64,000 nucleotides of DNA, taken from assembly GCF_013041805.1 (NCBI RefSeq), contig NZ_JABDRI010000076.1, positions 23,964-87,963 on the forward strand, given 5' to 3'. The notes under the pieces were generated by a model. That model had not been told where the DNA came from. It was given only the letters and a program-made list of their open reading frames with translations, and searched no databases. Shown piece after piece: positions 61,196 to 64,000 of this stretch. A program made the translations under genes and the position numbers. This DNA is from Lutibacter sp. GTDB taxonomy: Bacteria; Bacteroidota; Bacteroidia; Flavobacteriales; Flavobacteriaceae. The first letter of the stretch is position 1; each line of letters begins with the position of its first letter.

Positions 61196-64000
61196 TTACT
61201 GAATAATCATTTTTTTTGTGGCCATACCTAAGTTAGTGCTTACAGTTACAAAGTAGATTCCTGGGTTTAAATTAGAAGTGTTCACTGTATGTGCTGTGCT
61301 ATAATTGTCATTTATTTTTCGTTCAAACACTGTTTGACCCAATACATTTGAAATTACCACATTAAAATCTGTAATTTCTCTTGGTACATTTAATTTTAAT
61401 TGTCCATTTTTTACTGGGTTTGGATATAAAACAAACTCACTTAATAGTTCATCTTGGATACCTAATGTTGAATCTATAATATTTATTTTATAATCTTCTA
61501 CTTCACCAGAAAACCCTGTTTCACAACTTGAAGAAGTACTACTTGCTTTAGCTGAAATTCTCATTCTAGTTGCACCAGTTTTCGAGTCATTCGGAACTAA
61601 TATTCCATAATTAGAAATAGTAGTTGGGGTAGTATCACTAAATGTTCCAATATTATTAAAAGTTTCTCCTGAATCTAAAAAATCGCCATCACCATTAAAA
61701 TCTATAAAAACACTTACATTTAAGGCTGGGGTTTGGCCTGTTATTTTTTGTGTAAGTCCTGTAATAGATAAATTATATGTATTTCCTATATCTACAGTTG
61801 AAAAAATATCTGTAAAATCAGAGTAATCTACTGATGAAATTGATGTTTTATTAATAGTTGTCTCACCTACAAAAGTAACATTTGTAATTCCTCTATTTGA
61901 TGTGTCTCCTGAAGAATCACAATAATTTGGTTCTAATGTAGTGAATAATGATGAACTGCTATAACTTGATGAAGTTGCTCCACAGACGCTTCTCACTTGA
62001 TATTCATAATTAGTATTTGAAGTTAACCCTGTTAAATTATGACTATTTGTTGCCATATCTAAAACATCTGTCCAAGTTGAAGAACCGACCACTCGATAGC
62101 GCAAGTCATAAGTTGCAGAAGATATTAAATCCCATCCTACTGTTGCGCTAGAGGATGTAATTAATGATGAATTTAAACCTGTTGGAGTACTAACGACGCA
62201 AGGAACTGTAATTTGAATTATTTTAAAATCATCTAAATAAAACCCCTCATAAGTACTTGAATAATTTACTTCACCAATATTATTACCATCTGTTCTAAAA
62301 TTGAATCTGAATTTTGCATTAGATACATTTTGTAATGAGCTATTATTTGAAGCATCTATTACTATTTCTTCCATCACCCAATTATCCATTTGATCTCCAT
62401 CATAAACTAAACCTGAACTAGTAGCTTGTGAATTAAAATAAACACTTTTATCACTGCTATAAGAGCTTCTAGCGCTATTTGTAAATGAACTTGATTCTGG
62501 TTTATTGTATTTTCCATTCAATTTAACCCAAGAAGAGCCATTATATCCCTCAATTTCAACAAAATCAAAGTTTCGTTCTAAATCCCATTTTGAATAAAAT
62601 TGAATTAGAATTTCATTTCCTCCAGATAAATCAAATGAATTTGTAGTTGTTAATGTGTTATTAACGTTGCTAGCATATGGTATAGCTGCACCTGCTTTTA
62701 TTGCCCTAGATCCTGACCAAGAACTTAAATTTGAGTTTACCCAATTTGTAGATACTACCCAATTTGAGATTGAAATATCTGTATCAGGATTGTCTTCAAA
62801 TAGTACACTAGGTTGGTAATATTTCACAAAATTAGCTTCATAAATAATTCCATCATCATTACTTAATGATACTTTATATTCAATCTTTTCATTTGCCACA
62901 ATACCACTATTTAAAACCAATGCTGCTGTTACATTTCTTTGCTCAAGTACTGACATTCCGGCTAAAGTTGCAGGTAATGGGGAAGTAATTGATTGAATAT
63001 TACTAGAAGTTGGTGTTATTTGTAATGTAAAATCACTTGAAGTTTGCCCAATACGTTCTACACCAAAAGTTAAATCTGAACTTAATGTAGCTACATCACT
63101 TTGTGTTAAATCATGAAATTTAGCATATTTACCGCCATAATAAGCATTCATAAGGTTAATACGAACCATTCTTTTAGCTATAGGAATAATATCACTTGGA
63201 GCAGGCCAAAAACCACCCTCACTGCTATCATTAGCTCCATTTTCTGGAGTGGTTGCTAAAATATTCATTCCTGAACCTGTTGAGCCATTTCCATCAACTG
63301 TTCCTCCTAACATCCAATCATCTGCAATTCCATTTGCTGGTGATAATACTTGCGCTCCTGATATGTATCGGTTGTACCTTGTCATATCTTGGTGCCAACG
63401 TGCCATTTCATCTTCTCTTAATGAAACTTTTGTAGGAATTCCACCGTAAGGATGTGGTATGGCATTGGCATATGAATGTTGCCAAACCGCAGTTTTGAAA
63501 TTTTTAGAAAGTATAAAATCTCTCATTATTTGCGATTCTGGTTCTGAAAAAGCAGAAGGTCCTCTATATGTAGACCACCAATAATTACTACTGGAGCCAC
63601 TTGCGTCTCCCGCACTTCCCCATAAGTAATCAAAGTTCCTATTAGGGTCTACTCCATAATTTTCTATGTAGTTACTATTGTTGGTTGGGTCACTAGTTGA
63701 GTAACCTCTTAAATTGGTTCTATTCATTCCACCTCCATTTGGGTCTTCTTTTTCATTCCATCTCAACCCATCAGGATTAACTATGGGTACAAAAAATAGC
63801 TCATTATTATCTACCAAATGTTTTATAGCTGAATTTGTAGCATAATTTTCCAACAAAAACCACATAAAATAAATATTTCCCATTAAACTGCTCAATTCTC
63901 TTGAGTGAATCATAGAAGTATATAAAATATCTGGTTCATTTGGGTCGTTTACATCGATTCCTGTTGTTGGCGAAATTCCGTCTGAAATCTTTACATAATA
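61196..64000 (-). CDS. Zinc carboxypeptidase (M14) with FN3, GEVED and T9SS domains, 5' end beyond the window
   Basis: A secreted metallopeptidase whose N-terminus lies beyond base 64000; the frame is open to the window edge (YYVKISDGISPTTGIDVNDP). The M14 zinc motif HxxE is in SMIHSRELSS, and downstream VNPDGLRW, GVDPNRNFDYLWG and AVWQHSYANAIPHPYG carry the remaining zinc His and the substrate Asn-Arg. After the peptidase domain come a beta domain, a fibronectin type-III domain (PTGLNSSLITSSSATVGWDL), a GEVED domain (GFSGEVEDYKINI) and a Por sorting domain (LYPNPVKNGQLKLN to MATKKMIIQ). An extracellular protein-degrading enzyme; at least 934 residues are visible. Confidence 0.93.
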   Translation of the reverse strand, partial: YYVKISDGISPTTGIDVNDPNEPDILYTSMIHSRELSSLMGNIYFMWFLLENYATNSAIKHLVDNNELFFVPIVNPDGLRWNEKEDPNGGGMNRTNLRGYSTSDPTNNSNYIENYGVDPNRNFDYLWGSAGDASGSSSNYWWSTYRGPSAFSEPESQIMRDFILSKNFKTAVWQHSYANAIPHPYGGIPTKVSLREDEMARWHQDMTRYNRYISGAQVLSPANGIADDWMLGGTVDGNGSTGSGMNILATTPENGANDSSEGGFWPAPSDIIPIAKRMVRINLMNAYYGGKYAKFHDLTQSDVATLSSDLTFGVERIGQTSSDFTLQITPTSSNIQSITSPLPATLAGMSVLEQRNVTAALVLNSGIVANEKIEYKVSLSNDDGIIYEANFVKYYQPSVLFEDNPDTDISISNWVVSTNWVNSNLSSWSGSRAIKAGAAIPYASNVNNTLTTTNSFDLSGGNEILIQFYSKWDLERNFDFVEIEGYNGSSWVKLNGKYNKPESSSFTNSARSSYSSDKSVYFNSQATSSGLVYDGDQMDNWVMEEIVIDASNNSSLQNVSNAKFRFNFRTDGNNIGEVNYSSTYEGFYLDDFKIIQITVPCVVSTPTGLNSSLITSSSATVGWDLISSATYDLRYRVVGSSTWTDVLDMATNSHNLTGLTSNTNYEYQVRSVCGATSSSYSSSSLFTTLEPNYCDSSGDTSNRGITNVTFVGETTINKTSISSVDYSDFTDIFSTVDIGNTYNLSITGLTQKITGQTPALNVSVFIDFNGDGDFLDSGETFNNIGTFSDTTPTTISNYGILVPNDSKTGATRMRISAKASSTSSSCETGFSGEVEDYKINIIDSTLGIQDELLSEFVLYPNPVKNGQLKLNVPREITDFNVVISNVLGQTVFERKINDNYSTAHTVNTSNLNPGIYFVTVSTNLGMATKKMIIQ

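Overview
The window is AT-rich (roughly 30% GC by eye) and reads as a chromosomal segment of a marine-type Flavobacteriaceae bacterium (phylum Bacteroidota). Several things point there: a SusC/SusD pair, three proteins ending in Por-type (type IX secretion) sorting domains, OmpA proteins with thrombospondin-type-3 repeats, an HU-CCDC81/SPOR protein, a DUF4292 lipoprotein, almost no Shine-Dalgarno sequences, and many matches to the Bacteroidota promoter -7 element TAnnTTTG. I cannot name the genus from the sequence alone. I see no insertion sequences, prophage genes, CRISPR arrays or integrases.

Layout. 1-6.2 kb (minus strand): a cut-off S41 protease, dCMP deaminase, a HupE/UreJ-like membrane protein, a class-V aminotransferase and DsbD. 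6.2-6.6 kb: a gene-free stretch with a candidate small RNA. 6.6-10.9 kb (signalling block): a NarL-like response regulator and its TPR histidine kinase, a 53-residue lipoprotein missed by usual length cut-offs, a LytTR regulator with a degenerate receiver, and a small Asn/Lys/Ser-rich ORF. 11-16 kb: an orphan SusD/SusC pair. 16.3-18.9 kb: tRNA-Leu(CAA), prs, rplY and pth. 18.9-25.8 kb: a tightly packed seven-gene minus-strand operon from an AddB-like nuclease to queD. 25.9-34.0 kb: two OmpA/TSP3 proteins, kbl, an AddA-like helicase-nuclease and a barrel-only paralogue of the OmpA proteins. 34.0-35.0 kb: two TerB-like paralogues. 35-39.7 kb (plus): mfd, an EamA transporter and an unknown protein. 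39.7-45.4 kb: dprA, the SPOR protein, an acyl-CoA thioesterase, then an EnvC-like/DUF4292/TPR operon. 45.5-49 kb: an ABC-F ATPase, a PolB-like exonuclease and a lamin-tail-like T9SS cargo. 49-51 kb: a PhoB/PhoR-like pair behind a Pho-box-like array. 51-57 kb (minus): rnpA-S41 protease, a nucleoside-phosphorylase-like protein, purD and a MurG-like glycosyltransferase with no ordinary start codon. 57-64 kb: glutaryl-CoA dehydrogenase, a large GEVED/T9SS cargo and a cut-off T9SS zinc carboxypeptidase.

Most genes are housekeeping: DNA repair (AddAB-like, Mfd, DprA), purine and PRPP supply (Prs, PurD), translation (L25, Pth, RnpA) and envelope biogenesis. The most unusual part is 6.2-10.9 kb. There, three head-to-tail 21-bp repeats sit just upstream of the promoter of the tiny acidic lipoprotein gene and directly behind the gene of a LytTR regulator whose phospho-acceptor Asp is replaced by Asn. 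The 21-bp spacing is that of LytTR-family direct-repeat operators, so the two genes look like a regulator-target pair. The Pho-box-like array ahead of the PhoB/PhoR pair and the A9 tract at the purD/glycosyltransferase junction are the next most interesting signals.
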